Assembly: GCF_001718835.1 (NCBI RefSeq) | Contig: NZ_CP013443.1 | Coordinates: 1,798,001 to 1,862,000 of the forward strand | Reading direction: 5' to 3' | Length of the DNA: 64,000 nucleotides | Source: Burkholderia cepacia | GTDB taxonomy: Bacteria; Pseudomonadota; Gammaproteobacteria; Burkholderiales; Burkholderiaceae | Shown here: positions 1-7,373 of the stretch, piece after piece | Layout: each line of letters starts with the position of its first letter | Numbering within the stretch: position 1 is the stretch's first letter | Program-made: the position numbers and the translations under genes | The notes under the pieces: model-generated | The model's input: only the letters and a program-made list of their open reading frames with translations | What the model was told of the DNA's origin: nothing | The model's database searches: none

Positions 1-111
1 GCGCACACGACGCCCGAGCCGGCGGTGCAGCCGCGCGAGGCCGGCCGTCACCGACGTCTTGCCCTGGCCCGACGCGGGCGCACTGACGAACAGCGCGGGG
101 CAGGCGGGCAT
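1..111 (-). CDS. cobB: Cobyrinate a,c-diamide synthase CobB, N-terminal part (cut by window edge)
   Basis: Only the first 37 codons are present. The translation begins MPACPALFVSAPASGQGKTS and shows the ATP-binding P-loop (ASGQGKTS) followed by a conserved TAGLARLHRRLGRRVR helix, as in the glutamine-dependent amidotransferase CobB/CbiA, which amidates the a and c carboxylates of (hydrogenobyrinate) cobyrinate in the cytosol. The ATG lies 2 bp beyond the cobO stop, so the two are probably translationally coupled. It is the last visible gene of the riboswitch-led cobA-cobE-cobO-cobB unit. Identity rests on the P-loop segment plus context. Confidence 0.85.
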   Translation of the reverse strand, partial: MPACPALFVSAPASGQGKTSVTAGLARLHRRLGRRVR

Positions 112-113
112 GC

Positions 114-716
114 TCAGAACTCCACGCCGCGCTGCGCCTTCACGCCTTGCTCCTTGTACGGATGCTTGACGAGCCGCATCTCGGTGACGAGGTCGGCCGC
201 GTCGATCAGCGCATCGGGCGCATGCCGCCCGGTCACGACGACGTGGACCGAATCGGGACGCGCGGCGAGCGTCGCGAGCACTTCGTCGAGCGGCAGGTAT
301 TCGTACTTCAGCACCGTGTTCAGCTCGTCGAGGATCACCATCCGGTAGTCGCCGCTTTCGATCATCCGGCGCGCCTTGTCCCAGCCCTTGCGCGCGGTCG
401 CGATGTCGGCGTCGCGGTTCTGCGTGTTCCATGTGTAGCCGTCGCCCATCGTCACGAAATCGCATTCGGCCACCGCGCCGAGGAAGTCCCGCTCGGACGT
501 GTGCAGCGCGCCCTTGATGAACTGCACGACACCGAGCCGCATGCCGTGGCCGAGCACGCGCACGGCCATGCCGAACGCGGCCGTGCTCTTGCCCTTGCCG
601 TTGCCGGTGTTGACGATCAGCAGGCCTTTCTCGTTGACGGCGGCGGCCTGCTTCTTCTCGTGGCCCGCACGGCGGCGTTCGGTCATCCGTTGATGGGATT
701 CGGCGTCGGTTTTCAT
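114..716 (-). CDS. cobO: Cob(I)yrinic acid a,c-diamide adenosyltransferase
   Basis: This 200-aa cytosolic enzyme transfers the adenosyl group of ATP to the cobalt of corrinoids (CobO/BtuR/CobA family). Visible motifs are the inverted P-loop GNGKGKST (about residues 38-45), VVQFIKG, and the Walker-B-like VILDELN near residue 128. The C-terminus KHPYKEQGVKAQRGVEF is typical of the family, and the length matches. The start is supported by AGGA about 9 nt upstream. It sits between cobE and cobB on the same strand, 36 bp after cobE. Confidence 0.95.
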   Translation of the reverse strand: MKTDAESHQRMTERRRAGHEKKQAAAVNEKGLLIVNTGNGKGKSTAAFGMAVRVLGHGMRLGVVQFIKGALHTSERDFLGAVAECDFVTMGDGYTWNTQNRDADIATARKGWDKARRMIESGDYRMVILDELNTVLKYEYLPLDEVLATLAARPDSVHVVVTGRHAPDALIDAADLVTEMRLVKHPYKEQGVKAQRGVEF

Positions 717-752
717 CGATTCGTCCTGTCGAAAGAAAGCGAAACAAAGGGT

Positions 753-1130
753 TCAGAGCGGGCCGGCGAGTGCGACCGTCACGCCGTCCCGGATGGATTT
801 GGGGCCCAGCAGCCGGCCGTGCGGCGCCGCGAGCTGCGCGCACGGCTCGGCCACGCCCGCGACGCCGAAACGGGCGAGCGCGGCCTCCGACGGGCCGCTC
901 GCGGCCAGTTCGGGGCGGCTCGCGAGTTGCGCCGCGTCGAACCCGACGAGCGGCCAGCCGCGTCTCGCGCACAGCGTGCGCAGCGCGCGTGCGCGCGCCT
1001 TGTCGGCAAGCGTGGCGACGAGCGCCGGTTCGGCAGCCGGGTACCGCATCAGCGCGATGCGGATCGCGGCGTCGAGTTGCGCGGCCGTGACGCCCGCGCG
1101 GAAACCGACACCGATCGCGACCCGCATCAT
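753..1130 (-). CDS. cobE: CobE-type cobalamin biosynthesis protein (CbiG C-terminal domain family)
   Basis: A 125-aa protein beginning MMRVAIGVGFRAGVTAAQLD, which matches the CobE/CbiG_C fold. It contains the helix around KARARALRTLCARRGWPLVG and ends with a VTVALAGPL-type strand. CobE/CbiG proteins act around ring contraction and loss of the C2 fragment. The start codon overlaps the cobA stop (ATGA type), indicating coupling in the cobA-cobE-cobO-cobB unit. The cobJ gene at 24837-26561 already carries a full CbiG-like region, so this is a second copy of the domain in the same pathway. A start one codon later (1127) is equally possible. Confidence 0.85.
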   Translation of the reverse strand: MMRVAIGVGFRAGVTAAQLDAAIRIALMRYPAAEPALVATLADKARARALRTLCARRGWPLVGFDAAQLASRPELAASGPSEAALARFGVAGVAEPCAQLAAPHGRLLGPKSIRDGVTVALAGPL

Positions 1131-1878
1131 GCGCGGCTGCCGAGTGCGGCACGTACCGCGGGATCGTCGGCGAGCGCCGCGACGGGGCCGATCACGACGA
1201 TGGCCGGCGAACCGATGCCGGTTGCGCCGACACGTTCGACGAGCGTGTCGAGCGTCGCGAGCACGTGCCGCTGTTCGGGGCGCGTCGCATGCGCTCGATC
1301 GCCGCGCACGGCGTCTCGCCGGGCAGGCCGCCTTCGCGCAGTGCGGCTGCAATCGTGTCGAGCCGGCGGATGCCCATGTAGACGACGATCGTCATCCGCG
1401 TGGCCGCGAGCGCGCGCCAGTCGGGTTCGTCGGCGCCCGCGCCGTGGCCCGTGACGAAGATCACGCCCTGCGCGTCGCCGCGCTGCGTGACGGGAATGCC
1501 GAGTGCGGCCGGCGCGGCGATGCCCGCCGTGACGCCGCTCACGATCTCGACCTGAAATCCCGCGGCGCCGAGCGCGGCCAGCTCCTCGCCGCCGCGGCCG
1601 AACACGAACGGGTCGCCGCCCTTGAGCCGTGCGACGCTGCGGCCTGCGCGCAGATGCGCGAGCATCGCCGCGACGATCGCTTCCTGCGGCGTCGATGCAT
1701 GACCGCCGCGCTTGCCGACGTGCTCGATGTGCGCATCGGCGCGCGCATGGCGCAGCACGTCGGGGTTCACGAGATCGTCGACGAGCAGCACGTCGGCCGA
1801 GCCGATCGCGTGGACGGCCTTGAGCGTCAGCAGGCCGGCGTCGCCGGGGCCGGCGCCGACGAGCCAGGCGCGGCTCAT
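1127..1878 (-). pseudogene. cobA: Uroporphyrinogen-III C-methyltransferase with internal frameshift
   Basis: SUMT makes precorrin-2 from uroporphyrinogen III with two SAM molecules. The N-terminal part is intact: VGAGPGDAGLLTLKA, DDLVNPDVLRHAR, the RLKGGDPFVFGRGGEE signature, VSGVTAG and VVYMGIRRL. After CAAIER (about 1286-1291) the frame is lost. The expected continuation ATRPEQRHVLATLDTLVE then GSPAIVVIGPVAAL is found in another minus-strand frame and ends at 1127. The net change is +2 or -1 nt around CGCATGCGACGC; no long homopolymer is involved. Start at 1878 gives MSRAWLVGAGPGD, the usual N-terminus. It may be a true pseudogene or a base-calling error. A second SUMT (for example cysG) could lie elsewhere in the genome. 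Confidence 0.85.
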
Positions 1879-2072
1879 CGGGCGCGGCACGGCGCGCACC
1901 GTGGCGAAGACCGGAAAAGCGGCGAACGGGCGGCGCGAAGCCGGCCTGCGGAATGGCGATGCATAGCGGAATGAAAGCAGCCCGCTCGAAGCGGGCATGA
2001 GCACACAACACGCGCACGCAGTCCGTCCCCCGCGGATCGGGCGTTCGGCGAGCATCGGGCTCGCCCCTTGCG

Positions 2073-2255
2073 TCGGCCGGTATCCGGGCTGGCCGCTTGC
2101 CAGGCCGCAGCCTTCCCGCCCGGTGGAAGGGCAGTGGCATCGTGGGCGGCATGGGCGCGTGCGCGTGGAAGCGCGTCGCGCGGGCGGCGTACCGTTGCGG
2201 GGACAGCACAGGCAGGGCGGCGATCCGCCTCCTGTTTCCCGTTTAACTGCGCCTG
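2073..2255 (-). promoter_or_regulatory. Cobalamin riboswitch upstream of cobA
   Basis: Read on the minus strand the region shows the conserved cobalamin-riboswitch landmarks in order: TTAAACGGGAAACAGG, GCTGTCCCCGCAACGGTA, GCCACTGCC, GGGAAGGC, and the 3' box AGCCCGGATACCGGCC. It lies about 195 nt ahead of the cobA start and should repress the cobA-cobE-cobO-cobB unit when adenosylcobalamin is bound. Boundaries are approximate; the structure was not folded. Confidence 0.93.
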
Positions 2256-2382
2256 CCGGCGGGCAGGCGCGAGCACCGAACGCGGCGCATACGATAGCAC
2301 AGCGCGCCGGCGCAAACGCATGCGGGACGCCTTGGCCAGCCGGCGGCGGCGCGCGGTGCGCGAGCCGTAGAGAATGCCGGTG

Positions 2383-3594
2383 TCATGCCCCCGAAGCGGG
2401 CTGATCCATGCTCGCCCGTTTCCTTCGGCACGTCGCAGCCGTTCCCAGCGCCAAGGCTGCGCAAAGCACGCCGGCCGAGGCCACGCCGCTCCATCCGAAG
2501 CGTCCCGCCATGGCCGTGCCCAGCGCCGACCCGGCAGCGCCCCCCAGGAAATAGCAGGTCATGAACACCGTGTTGAGCCGCCCGCGTGCGTGGGGCAGCG
2601 CCGCATACAGTCGTGTCTGATTAGCCACGAGGCTGGCGCGGCTGCCCAGGTCGAGGATCACCACGCCCGCGATCAGAAAGCCGATCCCCTGCATCGAACC
2701 GGCGACCAACGCGAAAGCCAGCATCACCAGCGCTGCCGCCGATGCCACGACCCGGCGGCCTCCCCAGTGGTCGGTCAACCGGCCGATGGTGGGTGACGCA
2801 AGCATGCCCGTCACGCCCACCAGCCCGAACAACCCAGCCACCTCGCTGCCGTAGCCGTAGGGCGGCCGTGCCAGCATCAGCGCCAACGAGCCCCATAGGA
2901 CGTTGAACGCGGCGAACAGCAGGAACCCGGCCAGGCAGGCTTCGCGCAGCAACGGCTGCTGTTTGAGCAATTGCCCCAGCGAGGCCAGCAACTTCGGATA
3001 CGACAGGTCGCTGTCCGGCCGGGTGTGCGGCAGGTGGCGCCAGACCAGGGCGATCAGCGCCGCGTCGAGCACGGCAGCCAGCATGAACATGGCGCGCCAG
3101 CCTGCGTGCGCCCCGACATAACCGCTGGCCGTGCGTGCCAGCAGCGTGCCGGCGAACAAGCCGCTCATCAGCCGCCCGACGGTCTGCCCGCGCAGGGCCG
3201 GATCGGCCAGGCCCGAGACCGCCGGGATGATGATCTGTGCGCCGACCGCCGTCAGGCCGACCACGACACACGCGGCCAGCAACCCGTCCAGGTTGGCCGC
3301 TATTGCGCATAGCGCCAAGCCGATCATGTTCGTCAACAGCAGCGCGGTGATCAACCGGCGGCGGTCGATTCGGTCGCCCAGCGGGCCGAACAGCAGCAAG
3401 CCCGCAGCGTAGCCGGCCTGGGTCAGCATGGCGATGGCGCCCTGGGCCGATGCATCCGAGCCGAAGGTTGCCGCCATCTGCGGCAGCAGCGGTTGGCTGT
3501 AATACAGGTTGGCGACGGCAAAGCCACAGGCCGCCGACAGTGCTGCCACACTGCGCCCGGACAAGGATGCGGCGGCGCGGAAAGGATGGGACAT
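2383..3594 (-). CDS. MFS transporter (drug/metabolite exporter type)
   Basis: A 403-aa inner-membrane protein with about 12 hydrophobic segments. The N-terminus FAVANLYYSQPLLPQMA and the loop motif GPLGDRIDRRRLI are characteristic of major facilitator exporters of the YgaY/inner-membrane drug-efflux type. ARPPYGYGSEVAGLFGLVG opens the second half. The start is supported by GGAG upstream. It is divergent from the LysR gene at 3711, which is probably its regulator. GCC/CTGGCC codons are commoner than in the neighbouring cob genes, suggesting separate acquisition. The substrate cannot be told. Confidence 0.85.
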   Translation of the reverse strand: MSHPFRAAASLSGRSVAALSAACGFAVANLYYSQPLLPQMAATFGSDASAQGAIAMLTQAGYAAGLLLFGPLGDRIDRRRLITALLLTNMIGLALCAIAANLDGLLAACVVVGLTAVGAQIIIPAVSGLADPALRGQTVGRLMSGLFAGTLLARTASGYVGAHAGWRAMFMLAAVLDAALIALVWRHLPHTRPDSDLSYPKLLASLGQLLKQQPLLREACLAGFLLFAAFNVLWGSLALMLARPPYGYGSEVAGLFGLVGVTGMLASPTIGRLTDHWGGRRVVASAAALVMLAFALVAGSMQGIGFLIAGVVILDLGSRASLVANQTRLYAALPHARGRLNTVFMTCYFLGGAAGSALGTAMAGRFGWSGVASAGVLCAALALGTAATCRRKRASMDQPASGA

Positions 3595-3710
3595 CGTGCG
3601 AACTCCGTTCGTGTGGCCCTATTGCCACACATCCGCGGGGAATGCTAGGCGTGCCGGCATGGCGACAGAACGCCTCGGCGTCGCACAACAGTTTTGCATA
3701 AAATGCGGAA

Positions 3711-4697
3711 ATGACGCCCATTCCTTATGCCGAACACTTGCCGGTCTTTGTCGCGGTCGCGCGCGCAGGCAGCTTTTCCGCCGTTGCCGCCCGACAGGGT
3801 GTGGCGCCGTCGTCGGTCGTGCGCCAGATCGATGTCCTGGAGGCCGCGCTGGGTGTACGGCTGTTTGCGCGCTCCACGCGCGGACTTGCACTGACCGACG
3901 CGGGCGAACTGCTGCTGGCCCGCGTTCCCGCATTGATCGACGAACTGGTGGACTTGCGCGCCGAGGTCGCGTCGCTGGGCGACGAACCGCGAGGCGTACT
4001 CCGTGTGGCCTGCCTGCCGACATTCGGCCGCCACCATGTCCTGCCGCTTCTCCCGGACTTGCTCGCGCGCTACCCGGCGCTGCGCATCGAGCTGGAATTC
4101 ACCGAGCGGCTGGCCGACCCGGTACGCGAACGCCTCGACGCGGTGATCCGCATCGGTCCGCTCAAGGACAGCCGGCTCTATGCTCAGCGCCTGGCCACGC
4201 AGCGTTGGTCCATCTGCGCCAGCCGTCCTTACCTCGACCGGCATGGGCATCCGGCCACCCTGGCCGAGCTGGCCGGCCATCGCCTGCTGGACAAGCGCCA
4301 CGACCCCGAAGGCCTGGGCTGGCGCGGCCTGCGTGCCGCCGGCCTGATACCCGGAGATGCCGCCGACAGCGTCCTTGCGTGCGACGACTTCGAGGCGCTG
4401 CTGCTGGCCGCCATCGCCGGGTTGGGTTTGGCGTACCTGCCGACCTGGGCGACGGAGCAGGCCACTTCCAGCGGACAGTTGGTCACGGTATTCGACAACC
4501 CCGCCCAGCGCGAGGACGACGTCCACCTGTTGCGTGCATTGCCGCGGCCGTCCGCCAAGCTGGCTGTTTTTGCCCAGGCACTGCTGGCCGCTCTCGACGC
4601 AGGCCAAAACCGGCTTCCCTTGCCGTCCGTCGACAGCCGGCCGCCTCGGCCCGGCACGGCTCGCGCGAACGTACCCGCCGTGAACGGACTGCCCTGA
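3711..4697 (+). CDS. LysR-family transcriptional regulator
   Basis: A 328-aa DNA-binding protein with the LysR winged HTH at about residues 8-65 (FVAVARAGSFSAVAARQGVA, then VRQIDVLEAALGVRLFARST) and a C-terminal effector-binding domain of the periplasmic-binding fold. It is divergent from the MFS gene with 116 bp between the starts, the usual arrangement for a LysR regulator and its target. It has an extended C-terminal tail rich in P/R after residue 300. Codon use resembles the adjacent MFS gene rather than the cob genes. The inducer is unknown. Confidence 0.85.
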   Translation: MTPIPYAEHLPVFVAVARAGSFSAVAARQGVAPSSVVRQIDVLEAALGVRLFARSTRGLALTDAGELLLARVPALIDELVDLRAEVASLGDEPRGVLRVACLPTFGRHHVLPLLPDLLARYPALRIELEFTERLADPVRERLDAVIRIGPLKDSRLYAQRLATQRWSICASRPYLDRHGHPATLAELAGHRLLDKRHDPEGLGWRGLRAAGLIPGDAADSVLACDDFEALLLAAIAGLGLAYLPTWATEQATSSGQLVTVFDNPAQREDDVHLLRALPRPSAKLAVFAQALLAALDAGQNRLPLPSVDSRPPRPGTARANVPAVNGLP

Positions 4698-4718
4698 TCC
4701 GCGGCCCCGCCGTTCGCC

Positions 4719-4747
4719 TTGACGCTCCCGCCCGCGCCGCCTACACT
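4719..4747 (+). promoter_or_regulatory. Sigma-70-like promoter for the NiCoT-cobW-cobN unit
   Basis: TTGACG at 4719-4724 and TACACT at 4742-4747 are separated by exactly 17 nt. This puts the transcript start near 4754, about 35 nt before the conserved part of the cobalamin riboswitch. The match to consensus is good, and position and strand fit. Confidence 0.7.
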
Positions 4748-4787
4748 CGCACGCGTTTTGGTGCTCGCGCGCGCCGCTCCGGTGCGC

Positions 4788-4990
4788 GCAGTTAAACGGG
4801 AAACAGGGAGCCTGCCTGCGCCGCAGTCGAGCCAACCTGTGCTGCCCCCGCAACGGTAAGCGAACGCGTCGCGCGCAAGCGCCACGCAGCGCCGCTTCGC
4901 CGCATGCCGCGCGCATGCGGACGACCGCCACTGGATTGCTATGCATCCGGGAAGGCGAAGCGGCGTGTTCGCCAGCCCGGATACCGGCCC
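4788..4990 (+). promoter_or_regulatory. Cobalamin riboswitch upstream of the cobalt transporter gene
   Basis: Conserved elements appear in order on the plus strand: GTTAAACGGGAAACAGGG, CTGCCCCCGCAACGGTAAGC, CCGCCACTGG, CCGGGAAGGCG and AGCCCGGATACCGGCC. It precedes the transporter start by about 200 nt and would couple cobalt uptake and cobaltochelatase synthesis to the corrinoid level. Its 5' and 3' boxes are nearly identical to those of the riboswitch at 2073-2255 on the other strand. Confidence 0.94.
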
Positions 4991-5193
4991 AAACGTAGGG
5001 GTTCAGCGCCGCGGGGAGGCGGCGCATCGTCCACGGCCGCAGCCACGGTGCGTCCGGCGCCCGAGCGTCTCCCGTGTCCCGATCCGCCGCGCGCTTCGCG
5101 CGGGCCGGTCCGGCATCCGGCGGCGCGCGGGCCCGCGCATCCGGCGCCGGCCGTGTTGGCATTCACGATGTCGACCGTTCGCAAGGAAGCACC

Positions 5194-6252
5194 ATGCTCG
5201 ACTCGCTTTTCCGCCTGTTCAACGACAGCCCTTCCGGGCTGCGCGGCAAAATCATCGCCATCTATTCACTGCTGATCGCCTTCAACGTCGGCGCGTGGAT
5301 CTGGGCGTTCATCGCGTTCCACGGCCAGCCGGTGCTGCTCGGCACCGCGTTGCTCGCGTACGTGTTCGGCCTGCGCCACGCGGTCGACGCCGACCACATC
5401 GCGGCCATCGACAACGTCACCCGCAAGCTGATGCAGGAAGGCCGCAGCCCGCTCGGCGCCGGCCTGTTCTTCTCGCTCGGCCATTCGACGGTCGTGATCG
5501 TGATGTCCGTCGTGGTCGCGCTGACGGCGGCGTCGCTCGCGCGCTTCGAGAGCATGAAGGCGTGGGGCGGCGTCGTCAGCACGTGCGTGTCGGCCTTCTT
5601 CCTGCTGCTGCTCGCGACCGCGAACCTGCTGATCCTGATCTCCGTGTACCGCACCTTCCGCGCGGCGCGCCGCGGCGAAGCGATCGTCGACGCGGATCTC
5701 GACATGCTGCTGAACCAGCGCGGCGTGCTCGCGCGCCTGTTCCGGCCGCTGTTCCGCCTCGTGTCGCGCAGCTGGCACCTGTATCCTGTCGGCTTTCTGT
5801 TCGGCTTCGGCTTCGACACCGCGACCGAGATCGCGCTGTTCGGCATCTCCGCGACACAGGTGCAGGGCGGCCTGTCGTTCTGGTCGGTGATGGCGCTGCC
5901 GGCGCTGTTCACCGCGGGCATGACGCTCGTCGACACGACCGACGGCATCCTGATGATGGGCGCGTACCGCTGGGCGTACGTGCGGCCGATCCGCAAGATC
6001 TACTACAACATGACGATCACGTTCGTGTCGGTGCTGGTCGCCGCGCTGATCGGCGGCATCGAGGTGCTCGCGCTGCTCGCCGACAAGCTGTCGCTGCAGG
6101 GCCCCGTGTGGGCCTTCGCGTCGATGGTGGCGTCGCACTTCGGCATGCTCGGCTACGTCGTGATCGGCCTGTTCGTCGCGTGCTGGGTCGTGTCGGCCGC
6201 GATCTACCGCCTGAAGCGCTACGACGAGATCGACGTGACGATCTCCGCCTGA
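5194..6252 (+). CDS. Nickel/cobalt permease (NiCoT, HoxN/NixA family)
   Basis: A 352-aa polytopic inner-membrane protein. All four family signatures are visible: RHAVDADHIAAIDN, LFFSLGHSTVV, GFGFDTATEIALFG and GMTLVDTTDG. Eight hydrophobic segments are apparent. The family takes up Ni2+ or Co2+; the upstream cobalamin riboswitch and the downstream cobW, cobN and chlI/chlD genes point to cobalt. The ATG at 5194 is the first one aligned with a normal family N-terminus. Upstream in-frame codons overlap the riboswitch leader and are unlikely to be used. Confidence 0.93.
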   Translation: MLDSLFRLFNDSPSGLRGKIIAIYSLLIAFNVGAWIWAFIAFHGQPVLLGTALLAYVFGLRHAVDADHIAAIDNVTRKLMQEGRSPLGAGLFFSLGHSTVVIVMSVVVALTAASLARFESMKAWGGVVSTCVSAFFLLLLATANLLILISVYRTFRAARRGEAIVDADLDMLLNQRGVLARLFRPLFRLVSRSWHLYPVGFLFGFGFDTATEIALFGISATQVQGGLSFWSVMALPALFTAGMTLVDTTDGILMMGAYRWAYVRPIRKIYYNMTITFVSVLVAALIGGIEVLALLADKLSLQGPVWAFASMVASHFGMLGYVVIGLFVACWVVSAAIYRLKRYDEIDVTISA

Positions 6253-6278
6253 CTCCCTTTCTCGATACAGGACCTACC

Positions 6279-7367
6279 ATGACCCTACGCAAGCTTCCCG
6301 TCACGATCGTCACGGGCTTTCTCGGCAGCGGCAAGACGACGCTGATGCGCCACATCCTGCAGCACGCCGAAGGCCGCCGCATCGCGGTGATCGTCAACGA
6401 ATTCGGCGAACTCGGCATCGACGGCGAAATCCTCAAGGGCTGCGGCATCGGCTGCGAGGATGCCGACGGCGCGCAGGGCGAAGCGTCGGGCCAGCTCTAC
6501 GAACTCGCGAACGGCTGCCTGTGCTGCACCGTGCAGGAAGAGTTCTATCCGGTGATGGAAGCGCTCGTCGAGCGCCGCGCGGATATCGATCACGTGCTGA
6601 TCGAGACGTCGGGCCTCGCGCTGCCGAAGCCGCTCGTGCAGGCGTTCAACTGGCCGACGATCCGCAACAGCTTCACGGTCGACGCGGTCGTGACCGTGGT
6701 CGACGGGCCGGCCGCGGCAAGCGGCCAGTTCGCGGAAAACCCGCAGGCCGTCGACGCGCAGCGCCGCGCCGATCCGAACCTCGACCACGAGTCGCCGCTG
6801 CATGAGTTGTTCGCCGATCAACTGTCGTCCGCCGATCTCGTGATCGTGAACAAGGCCGATCTCGTCGACGATACGCAGCTCGCGCAGGTCGAGGCGGCGA
6901 TCCGCGACGAGATTCCGCCGCAGGTGAAGATCGTGCGCGCGACGCGCGGCGAGCTCGATCTTGCGATGCTGCTCGGCCTCGAATCGGCGTCGGAAGAAAC
7001 GATTCACCTGCGTCACGACCATCACGGCTCGGCCGACGACGGCGACCACGATCACCATCACGACGATTTCGACTCGGTGGTCGTGTCGGGCGACGCCGGC
7101 ACGCGCGAGGCGACGATCGCCGCGCTGCAGCGCGTCGTCGAAGCGCATACGATCTACCGCGCGAAAGGCTTCGCCGCGCTGCCCGGCGCGCCGATGCGGC
7201 TCGTGATCCAGGGCGTCGGCCGCCGCTTCGACAGCTATTTCGACCGTCGCTGGCAGGACGGCGAAACGCGCGCGAGCCGCTTCGTGCTGATCGGCGAGGA
7301 TCTCGACGCGGCCGCGCTGCAACGCGCGTTCGACGCCGCGTGCGCGGCCGAGCCGCAACAGGCGTAA
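6279..7367 (+). CDS. cobW: CobW-family GTP-binding metallochaperone
   Basis: A 362-aa cytosolic P-loop GTPase of the COG0523/CobW group, thought to deliver cobalt to the chelatase. Visible are GFLGSGKTT (residues 13-21), the metal-site motif CLCC (80-83) after NGC, a Walker-B-like LIETSGLALP, NKADLVD for guanine recognition, and a His/Asp-rich loop around residues 243-265 (HDHH, DHDHHHDD). The C-terminal CobW_C domain ends in RFVLIGEDLD. It starts 26 bp after the permease gene and ends 6 bp before cobN. Confidence 0.93.
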   Translation: MTLRKLPVTIVTGFLGSGKTTLMRHILQHAEGRRIAVIVNEFGELGIDGEILKGCGIGCEDADGAQGEASGQLYELANGCLCCTVQEEFYPVMEALVERRADIDHVLIETSGLALPKPLVQAFNWPTIRNSFTVDAVVTVVDGPAAASGQFAENPQAVDAQRRADPNLDHESPLHELFADQLSSADLVIVNKADLVDDTQLAQVEAAIRDEIPPQVKIVRATRGELDLAMLLGLESASEETIHLRHDHHGSADDGDHDHHHDDFDSVVVSGDAGTREATIAALQRVVEAHTIYRAKGFAALPGAPMRLVIQGVGRRFDSYFDRRWQDGETRASRFVLIGEDLDAAALQRAFDAACAAEPQQA

Positions 7368-7373
7368 CGCACG

